Below, one piece after another: positions 7,049-15,906 of a stretch of DNA of 15,975 nucleotides; the first letter of the stretch is position 1; every line of letters starts with the position of its first letter. A model generated the notes under the pieces. The model was not told the DNA's origin, searched no databases, and saw nothing but the letters and a program-made list of their open reading frames with translations. The DNA comes from Paracoccaceae bacterium (lineage in GTDB: Bacteria; Pseudomonadota; Alphaproteobacteria; Rhodobacterales; Rhodobacteraceae). A program made the translations under genes and the position numbers. The DNA lies in the NCBI GenBank assembly GCA_003564655.1, contig PXES01000098.1, positions 1 through 15,975 on the forward strand. The letters run 5' to 3'.

Positions 7049-7798
7049 ATGGCAGATGCAGGCACGGAAAACGGCTTCCCGGCTATCGCGGCGTTGGGGG
7101 TGGATGGCCTGCTGGTCCGATTCGGCGCCGAGCTGACCGAGGACGCCAATCGCGCCGCGCTGGCCTTCTGCGCCGAGGTCGCGGGCGCGGGGCTGGAAGC
7201 TGTGGTCGAGGCCGCGCCATCGCTGCCCTCGGTCTATCTGCGGCTCGACCTCGCAGCGGGCGACCCGGACAGCTTGCGCTCCACCTTGCGCGAGATACTC
7301 GACGGCCGCGACTGGTATGCCGCGCCGCTGCCGGGCGGGCGGCGGTTGTGGCGGGTGCCGGCGGTCTTCGGCACCGACCTCGCCCCCCAGCTTGACGAGG
7401 CCGCCGCCGCCGCCGGGCTGACCCCGGAGCAGGCAATCGAGTCGCTGTGCGAGGCGCCCCTGCGCGTGCAGACCATCGGTTTCGCCCCGGGCCAACCCTA
7501 TCTCGGCGCCCTGCGAGAGCATTGGAACATCCCCCGCAAGACCGGACTGACCCCGCGCGTGCCCGAGGGGGCGCTGGCGGTCGCGATCCGGCAGATGGTG
7601 CTGTTTTCGGTCAGCACGCCGACCGGCTGGCGCCATGTCGGCCAGACCGCGCTGCGCCTGTTCCGCCCCGAGGAGAAGGACCCCTTCCTGCTGCGCCCGG
7701 GCGACGAAGTGCAGTTCCGCCCCGTCCCGCGCGATGAGTTCGAGGCCATCCGCGCCCGCGACCCGATGGGCGGGGCGGTGGCCGAGGGGCTGCACTGA
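7049..7798 (+). CDS. pxpB: 5-oxoprolinase subunit PxpB (KipI family)
   Basis: At 249 residues, this is the KipI/PxpB subunit of the ATP-dependent 5-oxoprolinase PxpABC, which opens the pyroglutamate ring to give glutamate. Seen in the sequence are an N-terminal ALGVDGLLVRFG strand, the conserved GFAPGQPYLG at 144-153, TPTGWRHVGQTALRLF at 190-205 and the closing LLRPGDEVQF at 214-223. All are standard KipI (carboxyltransferase domain C/D) landmarks. A purine-rich SD (AGGGGGAGAG) stands directly before ATG 7049. The stop overlaps the start of pxpC by one base (TGATG), so the two are coupled. The order pxpB-pxpC-pxpA is the same as in Escherichia coli. Older annotations call this gene allophanate hydrolase subunit 1. 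Confidence 0.95.
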   Translation: MADAGTENGFPAIAALGVDGLLVRFGAELTEDANRAALAFCAEVAGAGLEAVVEAAPSLPSVYLRLDLAAGDPDSLRSTLREILDGRDWYAAPLPGGRRLWRVPAVFGTDLAPQLDEAAAAAGLTPEQAIESLCEAPLRVQTIGFAPGQPYLGALREHWNIPRKTGLTPRVPEGALAVAIRQMVLFSVSTPTGWRHVGQTALRLFRPEEKDPFLLRPGDEVQFRPVPRDEFEAIRARDPMGGAVAEGLH

Positions 7799-8811
7799 TG
7801 GCGGGGGTCGAGATTCTCCGCGCCGGTCCGGGCGTCACGCTGCAGGATTTCGGGCGCCCGGGCTGGCTGGCGCAGGGCCTGTCGCGCGGGGGCGCGATGG
7901 ACCGGCTGGCACTGCATGAGGGCGCGGCGTTGCTGGGGCAGGAGGCGGGGCTCGCCGCGCTCGAGATCGCGGGCAGTTTCCTGACGCTGACCGCCCGCGC
8001 CGACCTGCGCATCGCGCTGACCGGCGCGCCAATGCGCGCAGATGCGGATGGCAGCGCGCTGACCTGGAACGCCAGCCACCTTCTGCCAAAGGGGGCGCGG
8101 CTCGATCTTTCGGGCAGCCCGGGCGGCTACAGCTATCTGCATGTCGGCGGCGGGATCGGCGCGCCCGAAACCCTCGGCGCGCGCTCTGCGCATCTGGTCG
8201 CGGGGCTGGGCCAGATGGTCGAGGATGGCGCGGTGTTCGAGGTGGGCCCGGACACGGGCGGCCGCACCGGGCAGGTTCTGAATCCGCTCGCGCGGTTCGA
8301 CGGTGGCGTGCTGCGCATTGTCGAAACTCCGCAGACCGCACTCTACCCCGCCGAGACCCGTGCGCGCTTCACCGAGACCGTGTTTCGCAAGGATGCGCGC
8401 GGCAACCGCATGGGCCAGCGGCTGGTGCCCGACGGTGACGGGTTCGAACTGCCCAGCGGGCTGACCATTCTGTCGGACACGATCATTCCGGGCGATATCC
8501 AGATCACCGGCGACGGCGCGCCTTTCGTGCTGGCGGCCGAGTGCCAGACCACCGGCGGCTACCCGCGGATCGGCACGGTTCTGCCCTGCGACCTGCCTCG
8601 ACTGGTGCAGGCCCCTCATGATGCGGTGCTGCGATTCGAGTGGGTCAGCCTGAAGGACGCTGTTGAACTGGAACGCCGCGAGGCTGCGCGCCGCGCCGCT
8701 TTGCCGCGTGAGCTGCGCCCATTGTTGCGCGACCCGAATGACATGTCCGACCTGCTGGCCTATCAATTGATTAGCGGGGTAAGCTGCGGCGACGAGTTGG
8801 AGGAGGCATGA
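7798..8811 (+). CDS. pxpC: 5-oxoprolinase subunit PxpC (KipA, biotin-dependent carboxylase-like)
   Basis: The protein has 337 residues and belongs to the KipA/PxpC family, the partner that forms a complex with PxpB. Family marks are the opening GPGVTLQDFGRPGWLAQG, then GGAMDRLALHEGAALLG, the ALEIAGSFLTL strand, the GGYSYLHVGGGI turn near residues 109-120, and the later GDIQITGDGAPFVLAAECQTTGGYPRIGTV region. Its length is normal. It starts on the A of the pxpB stop and overlaps pxpA by the four bases ATGA. No biotin-attachment lysine motif is present, as expected for stand-alone members. Its earlier names (allophanate hydrolase subunit 2, urea amidolyase-related protein) are misleading here, because all three pxp genes are present. 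Confidence 0.95.
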   Translation: MAGVEILRAGPGVTLQDFGRPGWLAQGLSRGGAMDRLALHEGAALLGQEAGLAALEIAGSFLTLTARADLRIALTGAPMRADADGSALTWNASHLLPKGARLDLSGSPGGYSYLHVGGGIGAPETLGARSAHLVAGLGQMVEDGAVFEVGPDTGGRTGQVLNPLARFDGGVLRIVETPQTALYPAETRARFTETVFRKDARGNRMGQRLVPDGDGFELPSGLTILSDTIIPGDIQITGDGAPFVLAAECQTTGGYPRIGTVLPCDLPRLVQAPHDAVLRFEWVSLKDAVELERREAARRAALPRELRPLLRDPNDMSDLLAYQLISGVSCGDELEEA

Positions 8812-9587
8812 CGATGCTGACGCGGATCGACCTGAATGCCGATATGGGCGAGAGCTTCGGCCCCTGGCCGATGGGCGCGGATGCTGAGTTGCTGCGCATC
8901 GTGACCTCGGCCAACATCGCCTGCGGGTTCCATGCGGGCGATCCGGATGTGATGGCGCAGGCCATGCGCGAAGCGGTGGAGAACGGAGTTGGCATCGGCG
9001 CGCATCCCGGGCTGCCGGATTTGCAGGGCTTCGGCCGGCGGCGGATGCAGGTTGCGCCAGAAGAGGTGCGCCACCTTGTCGCCTACCAGCTTGGCGCGGC
9101 GCAGGCGATGGCGCGGATGGCGGGTGGCTCGGTGCGCCATCTCAAGCTGCACGGGGCGCTGGCCAACATGGCCTCTGCGGATGAGGCGCTGGCCCGTTCC
9201 GCTTATGAGGGCGCGTTGGCCGTGGATCCGGACATCATCCTGATGGTCATTGCGGGCACCGCGCAGGCCCGCGCCGCCGAGGCGCTGGGCGCGCGTGTCG
9301 CGCAAGAGATCTTTGCCGACAGGGCCTATGCCGAGGACGGTCTCTTGATGGACCGTCGCCTGCCCGGCGCCGTGATCCACGATGCCGAGGCCGTGTGTGC
9401 GCGCATCCTTGCCATGTTGCGCGCGGGCGCGATCATCACGGCGGAAGGTACGCATCTGCCGGTGCGCATCGACACAATCTGCCTGCATGGAGACACCCGG
9501 GGCGCCGTCGCGCTGGCGCAGGCCCTGCACGATGCGCTGCGGGCCGAGGGCATCGCGCTTCAGCCCTTCGACGGCACGCGCGCGTGA
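8808..9587 (+). CDS. pxpA: 5-oxoprolinase subunit PxpA (LamB/YcsF family)
   Basis: This LamB/YcsF family protein of 259 residues is the subunit that carries the 5-oxoproline-binding TIM-barrel-like domain. Conserved blocks are LNADMGESFG near residue 9, NIACGFHAGDP at 36-46 (with the His and Asp typical of the site), GAHPGLPD at 64-71, GFGRR at 74-78 and HLKLHGAL at 111-118. The later blocks VAQEIFADRAY and ICLHGDT also match. SD GGAGGAGG is five bases or fewer before ATG 8808; a second ATG two codons on is also possible and would barely change the protein. It is the last gene of the pxpBCA operon. Its stop lies 12 bases from the stop of convergent radC, with no clear terminator between them. 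Confidence 0.96.
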   Translation: MTMLTRIDLNADMGESFGPWPMGADAELLRIVTSANIACGFHAGDPDVMAQAMREAVENGVGIGAHPGLPDLQGFGRRRMQVAPEEVRHLVAYQLGAAQAMARMAGGSVRHLKLHGALANMASADEALARSAYEGALAVDPDIILMVIAGTAQARAAEALGARVAQEIFADRAYAEDGLLMDRRLPGAVIHDAEAVCARILAMLRAGAIITAEGTHLPVRIDTICLHGDTRGAVALAQALHDALRAEGIALQPFDGTRA

Positions 9588-9599
9588 AGGGCGGGTGCG

Positions 9600-10352
9600 C
9601 TAGAGCAGCCCCAGACTGCGAAAACTGACCTCGCGCGATTTGCCGATGATGATGTGATCGTGCAGCGTGATCGACAAGGTCTCGCCTGCCATCTGGATCT
9701 GGCGGGTCATCTCGATATCCGATTGCGACGGGGTCGGGTCGCCCGAGGGATGGTTGTGCACCAGGATGAGCGCCGAGGCATTAAGCCCCAGCGCGCGGCG
9801 CAGCACCTCGCGCGGGTAGACGGGCACATGATCGACCGTGCCTTCGGCCTGCGCCTCATCCGCGATCAGGGTGTTCTTTCGGTCAAGGAAAAGCACGCGG
9901 AATTGTTCGGTCTCGCGATGGGCCATGGCAGTGTGACAGTAGTCCAGAAGCGCCTGCCACCCCGACAGCACAGGGCGGTCGATAATGCGCGCCCGCGCCA
10001 TCCGCTCGGCACAGGCTGCGATCAGTTTCAGCTCGATGATAACAGCATCGCCCACGCCCTGGACCTGCCGCAACTGTTCTGCCGGAGCGGCGATCACGCG
10101 ATTCAGGTCGCCGAACCGTTCGATCAGCAGCCGGGCGAGCGGCTTCACGTCCTGACGCGGAATGGCGCGGAACAGAATCAGCTCCAGCAACTCGTATTCG
10201 GCGCAGGCGACGGCCCCACCCTGCAGAAACCGATCGCGCAACCGCTTGCGATGGTCGCGAAGGTAAGAGGGCAGACGGCCGCCAGAGGCCAACGGAACTG
10301 TATCGGGTCCCGCCGACTCTACAGCAAACAAGGGCATTTCCGCAGCGGTCAT
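9600..10352 (-). CDS. radC: RadC-family JAB-domain protein
   Basis: This 250-residue protein has an N-terminal helix-hairpin-helix region (RQVQGVGDAVIIELK, about 95-109) and a C-terminal JAB1/MPN metalloprotease-like domain. The zinc motif is complete: HNHPSGDPTPSQSD, with H199, H201 and D212, plus an upstream Glu in the EGTVDHVPVYPREV stretch. The family was once thought to act in DNA repair; its true function is unresolved and its usual gene name is a legacy. SD GGAGGGG lies six bases before ATG 10352. The length and all metal ligands are normal. It stands alone, convergent with pxpA and divergent from the small secreted protein at 10574. Nothing mobile surrounds it, although radC-like genes are often carried on mobile elements. 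Confidence 0.94.
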   Translation of the reverse strand: MTAAEMPLFAVESAGPDTVPLASGGRLPSYLRDHRKRLRDRFLQGGAVACAEYELLELILFRAIPRQDVKPLARLLIERFGDLNRVIAAPAEQLRQVQGVGDAVIIELKLIAACAERMARARIIDRPVLSGWQALLDYCHTAMAHRETEQFRVLFLDRKNTLIADEAQAEGTVDHVPVYPREVLRRALGLNASALILVHNHPSGDPTPSQSDIEMTRQIQMAGETLSITLHDHIIIGKSREVSFRSLGLL

Positions 10353-10467
10353 GGCAGCCCCTCCAAACAGGATACCTCACCAATGACACGACAAATGATA
10401 ACAATGAATTAACCGTGAGCACGTGTGATCAGACGTGTTGCCAGACCAAATTCTTGGTGCTAGCATC

Positions 10468-10494
10468 TTCACAAGTGTGGCATTTTTCTGTGAA
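10468..10494. promoter_or_regulatory. Inverted repeat in the radC / small-protein intergenic region
   Basis: TTCACA and TGTGAA form perfect 6-base arms 15 bases apart, in a 221-base AT-richer gap between divergent radC and the gene at 10574. A small hairpin (ACCAA-ATTC-TTGGT, 10445-10458) lies beside it and a TATATT box is at 10541-10546. Such spaced arms could be a binding site, but arms of this length also occur by chance. I could not pair the TATATT box with a well-spaced -35. Confidence 0.25.
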
Positions 10495-10573
10495 CGGCAG
10501 AAATCCGCGCACTTGCCGAGGCTTTTGAGCGGTCAAAAAATATATTCAAACCCTTATTCTCTGGAGGACTACA

Positions 10574-10870
10574 ATGAAGAAGATCGCACTCCCGGCACTT
10601 GCCTTGGCAATGGCGCCGTTTATCGCGACACCGGCGGCAGCGTGGAAAGGCCACGTGGTTGAATGCTTCGACCAGGTTTACGTGGCACCCGAATATCGGG
10701 TCACCAAGCATCTGGTGAAGGCCGCCAAGACCACGCTCGAATACCGCAACGGGACCGCAGGCGAGCAGATCTATCGCATGCACTATCCCGCCGTATATGA
10801 AGAGAAGAAGCATCTGGTGCGCCCCGGCCACTACGTCATGCGCCCCGCGCCCTGCCGCAAGGGCAACTGA
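10574..10870 (+). CDS. Small periplasmic protein of unknown function
   Basis: The product has 98 residues. A clear Sec signal peptide (MKKIALPALALAMAPF..., cleaved after AAA near residue 23) leaves a mature protein of about 75 residues starting WKGHVVEC. The mature part is basic and rich in Tyr, His and Lys, and holds two Cys, one near each end, which could form a disulfide in the periplasm. It contains a local repeat: YRVTKHLVKAA and YEEKKHLVRPG share Y-x-x-x-KHLV at a 34-residue interval, and 12 bases are identical between the two copies. SD GGAGG is six bases before the ATG. I do not recognise a named family. It is probably a real, lineage-restricted envelope protein, given the signal peptide and ribosome-binding site. 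Confidence 0.8.
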   Translation: MKKIALPALALAMAPFIATPAAAWKGHVVECFDQVYVAPEYRVTKHLVKAAKTTLEYRNGTAGEQIYRMHYPAVYEEKKHLVRPGHYVMRPAPCRKGN

Positions 10871-11045
10871 TCCTTGGTGCCGAACTGACACACGAACCAG
10901 CGGGTAACAGAGTTCGTCCTTGTCAGAATTCGGTCGTCATGAGATCATGAACACCATATCTGGTGCGTGGTTTTCGGGCTGCGCGCCAGAATAAAAAAAG
11001 AACCGAGGCAGATTCACATGACAGGCAAGCCCCGAGGAGACCATC

Positions 11046-11390
11046 TTGCGGTATATTTCCATATTCGCGGCAGCTGGCCTTTTGGCCGGTTGCGTTAAGA
11101 CCGAGGAACACGAGATCCCGTCGCGCAGCGCGTGCGAGCAATCAAGCCACGCGCTTCGGATACATGATGCAACGATCGAGAGTGTTCGCCAGGGGTATCC
11201 GGCGCAGTTTACCGTGCGTCTGCCATCAAAGGGTCATGCACCCTATCGCTGCAAGCTCGACGGAAACCAAGTCCAGTGCGTCTCGGCAAGTGCCGTCACC
11301 GCGACAGAGGTGAATGATGCCCGCGTTGCCGAGTTGCTTCGCGAGCGCGAGGCGATCCATGCGCGCGCTCTGAATGCCTGCCGGGTCTGA
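11046..11390 (+). CDS. Putative small lipoprotein with TTG start
   Basis: The frame encodes 114 residues and begins at TTG. The start is forced: an in-frame TGA lies at 11019-11021, and no other start codon stands between it and the signal peptide. GAGGAG is placed seven bases before the TTG. The N-terminus MRYISIFAAAGLLAGC carries a lipobox (LAGC), so Cys16 should be lipidated after signal peptidase II cleavage. The mature part has three further Cys residues (in SACEQ, YRCKL and VQCVS) and one near the end (NACRV), enough for two disulfides. A helical, charged C-terminus (ARVAELLREREAIHARAL) follows. No family is recognised. Its stop abuts the dnaJ stop with no gap. Real coding is likely, but the function is unknown. 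Confidence 0.75.
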   Translation: MRYISIFAAAGLLAGCVKTEEHEIPSRSACEQSSHALRIHDATIESVRQGYPAQFTVRLPSKGHAPYRCKLDGNQVQCVSASAVTATEVNDARVAELLREREAIHARALNACRV

Positions 11391-12545
11391 TCAGCCCTTC
11401 ATTCCGTCCCAGAACCCCTTGACCTTGTCGAAGAAGCTCGAGCTTTCGGGGTTGTTCTCGGCGCTCATCTTCTCGAATTCCTCGAGCAGCTCCTTCTGCC
11501 GCGAGGTCAGGTTCACGGGCGTCTCGACCGCGAGTTCGATCAGCATGTCGCCCTGACCGCCACCGCGCAGGGCGGGCATGCCCTTGCCGCGCAAGCGCAT
11601 CTGCCGCCCCGACTGGCTGCCCGCTGGTACCTTGACGCGCGAGCGCCCGCCATCGATGGTCGGCACCTCGACCTCGCCGCCCAGTGCGGCGCGGGCCATG
11701 CTGACGGGCACGCGGCAGAACAGGGTCATGTCATCGCGCTTGAAGATCGGATGCTCGGCGACATTGATGAAGATGTAGAGATCGCCGGGTGGGCCGCCAC
11801 GAAGCCCGGCCTCGCCCTCGCCCGACAGGCGGATGCGGGTGCCGGTCTCGACCCCGGCGGGGATGTTGACGGACAGGCTGGCCTCTTTCTCGACCCGCCC
11901 GGCCCCGGCGCAGGCCTTGCACGGGTTCTTGACGATCTGCCCAGAGCCGCCGCAGGTCGGGCAGGTCCGCTCGACCGTGAAGAATCCCTGCTGTGCGCGG
12001 ACCTTGCCCATGCCCGAACAGGTCGGACAGGTGACGGGCTCTGCGCCCCCTTCGGCGCCCGAGCCGTTGCAGGCCTCGCACTCTGACAGGCGCGGCACGC
12101 GGATGCTCTTGCGTGTGCCGGCATAGGCCTCTTCCAGCGTGATGCGCATGTTGTAACGAAGGTCCGAGCCGCGCGTCGCGCGCGCCCGCGCCCCGCCGCG
12201 CCCGCCACCGACGAAATCGCCGAACAGATCCTCGAACACGTCGGAAAAGGCGCTGGCGAAATCGGGATTGCCGCCAAAGCCGCCCCCGGGACCGCGCGCC
12301 CCGCCGCCGCCCATGCCGCCATCGAAAGCCGCGTGGCCGAAACGATCATACGCTGCCTTGCGCTCTGGGTCCTTGAGCGCGTCATAAGCCTCGTTCACTT
12401 CCTTGAACTGGGCCTCGGCCTGCGGGTTGTCGGAATTCCGGTCGGGGTGAAGTTCCTTGGCCTTCTTGCGATAGGCCTTCTTGATCTCCTCGGCCGAGGC
12501 TTGCCGGTTGACGCCAAGCACATCGTAGAAATCACGTTTGGCCAT
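11391..12545 (-). CDS. dnaJ: Chaperone protein DnaJ (Hsp40)
   Basis: DnaJ of 384 residues is the co-chaperone that delivers substrates to DnaK and stimulates its ATPase. The J domain (1-70) has the essential HPD at 33-35. A Gly/Phe-rich linker covers about 73-125. Four CxxCxGxG zinc repeats follow at C156/C159, C173/C176, C195/C198 and C209/C212, all intact, and then two beta-barrel substrate domains and the C-terminal dimer region. Its length is normal for a type I DnaJ. The start MAKRDFYDVLG is standard; an in-frame ATG eight codons upstream (12569) falls within the dnaK-dnaJ hairpin and is unlikely. GAGG precedes the start by 11 bases. It follows dnaK by 69 bases, so it is co-transcribed, possibly at a lower level. 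Confidence 0.98.
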   Translation of the reverse strand: MAKRDFYDVLGVNRQASAEEIKKAYRKKAKELHPDRNSDNPQAEAQFKEVNEAYDALKDPERKAAYDRFGHAAFDGGMGGGGARGPGGGFGGNPDFASAFSDVFEDLFGDFVGGGRGGARARATRGSDLRYNMRITLEEAYAGTRKSIRVPRLSECEACNGSGAEGGAEPVTCPTCSGMGKVRAQQGFFTVERTCPTCGGSGQIVKNPCKACAGAGRVEKEASLSVNIPAGVETGTRIRLSGEGEAGLRGGPPGDLYIFINVAEHPIFKRDDMTLFCRVPVSMARAALGGEVEVPTIDGGRSRVKVPAGSQSGRQMRLRGKGMPALRGGGQGDMLIELAVETPVNLTSRQKELLEEFEKMSAENNPESSSFFDKVKGFWDGMKG

Positions 12546-12560
12546 GGTGCTCACATCCTC

Positions 12561-12594
12561 AAAAGACAACCGGCCTGAGAGCCTCAGACCGGTT
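12561..12594 (-). other. dnaK-dnaJ intergenic hairpin
   Basis: On the minus strand AACCGGTCTGAG pairs with CTCAGGCCGGTT around a three-base loop, giving a 12-bp stem with one G-T (G-U in RNA) pair. GTC and TTTT follow. It sits 20 bases after the dnaK stop. The three-base spacer before the short T-run makes it a weak terminator at most. It could protect the dnaK 3' end or lower dnaJ output, and its downstream edge touches the dnaJ ribosome-binding region. Confidence 0.55.
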
Positions 12595-12614
12595 ATCCGT
12601 TATACGCGCGCGTC

Positions 12615-14528
<1,914 letters not shown>

Positions 14529-14630
14529 GGTGATGCATCCTCTCTCTCAAGCGATGTGGCAACGGGCGGTCCCATCAGGCCCCGGCCCATCCGGTCAGTG
14601 AACACGCCCCGGTCGGGGCTCTCGGCGGGT

Positions 14631-14659
14631 ATATAGGAAGGGGCCATGGGGGCTGCAAC
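14631..14659 (-). promoter_or_regulatory. dnaK promoter: RpoH-type with overlapping sigma-70-type boxes
   Basis: On the minus strand the region reads GTTG, 18 bases, CCTATAT. The alphaproteobacterial RpoH consensus is CTTG-N17-18-CYTATNT, so the -10 half fits fully and the -35 half has one change. The same DNA also reads TTGCAG, 17 bases, TATATA, a good sigma-70 promoter. Both would start transcription around 14620-14625, giving a leader of about 95 bases that begins with a small GCCCC-loop-GGGGC hairpin (14606-14619). Basal and heat-induced expression of dnaKJ from the same site is the likely meaning. The call is made by eye from consensus. Confidence 0.75.
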
Positions 14660-14770
14660 CGTAACGGACCCGTGAATCTGTGGTGTTCGCGCAGAAATTT
14701 CGCTGCCTTGCGGCGCTGCCCCAGACATGCAAAGACCGGGCGAAATCGCACTTCTCAGGAGTTTCCCCCT

Positions 14771-15892
14771 ATGCTTTATGTCGATATTCCCACCCAGGCC
14801 GAGATCGGCGCGCTGGTCGCGGCGCGGGGCGAGGCGATGGTTTCGATCTATCTGCAGACCACGCCCGAAACCCAGCATATCGACGCCGCCCGCCCCCGTC
14901 TGAAGCAGTTGACGCAGGACGCGGTAGCCCAGCTTGAAGAGGTCGGCGTGGCCAAGCGCACCATCTGGCCCATCGAAGAGCAGTTGCATGATCTGCTGGA
15001 CGATGACGACTTCTGGCGCGTGCAGGCGAACGCGCTGGCGCTGTTTGTCACCCCCGACAGCCTGCGCAGCTACCGCCTGCCCAATCACCTGAGCGAGATG
15101 GCGCAGGTCGCGGACCGGTTCCATCTGAAACCGCTTTTGCGCGCCGTGTCGATGCCGCAGCACGCCTTTGTCCTCGCACTGGCCGAGAATGAAGTGCGTG
15201 TGGTGGAACTGCTCGGCGATACTCCGGCGCAGGAAGTGCGCGTGCCCGACCTGCCGAAGGATGCGGCGAGCGTGGCAGGCACGGCCAATGTCAACTCGCG
15301 CAACTATTCCGGGCGACTGGGCAGCTCTGAGGGGCAGAAGCACCATCTGCGCCAGTACTGCCGCCAGATCGACGCTGCGCTGCGCGGGCTGTTGTCGGGG
15401 CGTAGCGAGCCGCTGATCCTGGCCGCGACCGATCCACTGCTGTCGATCTATCGCTCGGTCAACAGCTATCCGCATCTGGCCAGCGAGGCGATCACCACCA
15501 GCCCGGTGCGGGTGCCCGCGCATGAGCTGGGCGCACAGGCGCGCAGCATCGTCGACGGGATCAACGCCGCTGCCGTGGCCGATTTCGCTGCGCTCTACGC
15601 GATGCGCGAGAATGAGGGGCGGGCCACGACGCAGGTGGCTCGCGCCGCGCGGGCGGCGACCTTCGGCGCGGTCGATACGCTGCTGGTGGATATCGACTCG
15701 GTTGTGCCGGGGCTCGTGGATGAAGACAGCGGCGAGGTGACCTTCGACAAGGAAGATTCGGCGGTCAGCTACGGGGTGATCGACGAGATCGCGGGCCGGG
15801 TGATCGCCAATGGCGGCAAGGTCATTGCCGTGCGCCGCGCCGATATCCCGCAAGAGGCCGAGCTGGCGGCCGTGCTGCGCTACGCGGTCTGA
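14771..15892 (+). CDS. Bacterial eRF1-like protein (baeRF superfamily)
   Basis: This 373-residue protein belongs to the bacterial archaeo-eukaryotic release factor-like group, proposed to act in ribosome rescue or translation control. The N-terminal part (1-125) opens LYVDIPTQAEIGAL and includes the SIYLQTTP strand. A middle domain (about 130-260) corresponds to the RNase H-like eRF1 domain 2 and holds GRLGSSEGQKHHLRQY (181-196), where E187-G188-Q189 sits as the GGQ loop does in eRF1. The C-terminal part (about 290-373) resembles the L7Ae-like eRF1 domain 3, with AVDTLLVD, a GGKVIAV strand and the ending AAVLRYAV. The start is at ATG 14771, where AGGAG is nine bases upstream; a longer frame from 14672 lacks such support. 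It is divergent from dnaK. Which baeRF subfamily it belongs to is uncertain, and its cellular role is unproven. Confidence 0.82.
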   Translation: MLYVDIPTQAEIGALVAARGEAMVSIYLQTTPETQHIDAARPRLKQLTQDAVAQLEEVGVAKRTIWPIEEQLHDLLDDDDFWRVQANALALFVTPDSLRSYRLPNHLSEMAQVADRFHLKPLLRAVSMPQHAFVLALAENEVRVVELLGDTPAQEVRVPDLPKDAASVAGTANVNSRNYSGRLGSSEGQKHHLRQYCRQIDAALRGLLSGRSEPLILAATDPLLSIYRSVNSYPHLASEAITTSPVRVPAHELGAQARSIVDGINAAAVADFAALYAMRENEGRATTQVARAARAATFGAVDTLLVDIDSVVPGLVDEDSGEVTFDKEDSAVSYGVIDEIAGRVIANGGKVIAVRRADIPQEAELAAVLRYAV

Positions 15893-15906
15893 CAGCGCGC
15901 CGGAAC

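Noticed and set aside
7498..8766. A 422-codon minus-strand open frame opposite pxpB and pxpC
   Set aside because: The plus strand holds two well-conserved coupled genes. This frame is rich in Arg, Gln and Ala, as antisense frames in GC-rich DNA are, and matches nothing I recognise.
9563..9592. Seven-base stem GCCCTTC/GAAGGGC around the pxpA stop, enclosing a palindromic CACGCGCGCGTG, as a shared pxpA/radC terminator
   Set aside because: The loop is 16 bases, no T-run exists on either strand, and the stem lies partly within pxpA. The GC-rich alternation could arise by chance in this genome.
10930..10974. Palindromic TCATGA words and a CACCA-TATC-TGGTG hairpin after the small periplasmic gene as its terminator
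   Set aside because: The stems are only five or six bases and no T-run follows directly, so a terminator cannot be supported.
11018..11098. A 26-codon frame (ATG 11018) overlapping the lipoprotein start, which could be a leader peptide
   Set aside because: Its ribosome-binding site is weak and the peptide has no recognisable feature. The overlapping TTG frame has a better site plus a lipobox, so this frame is most likely chance.
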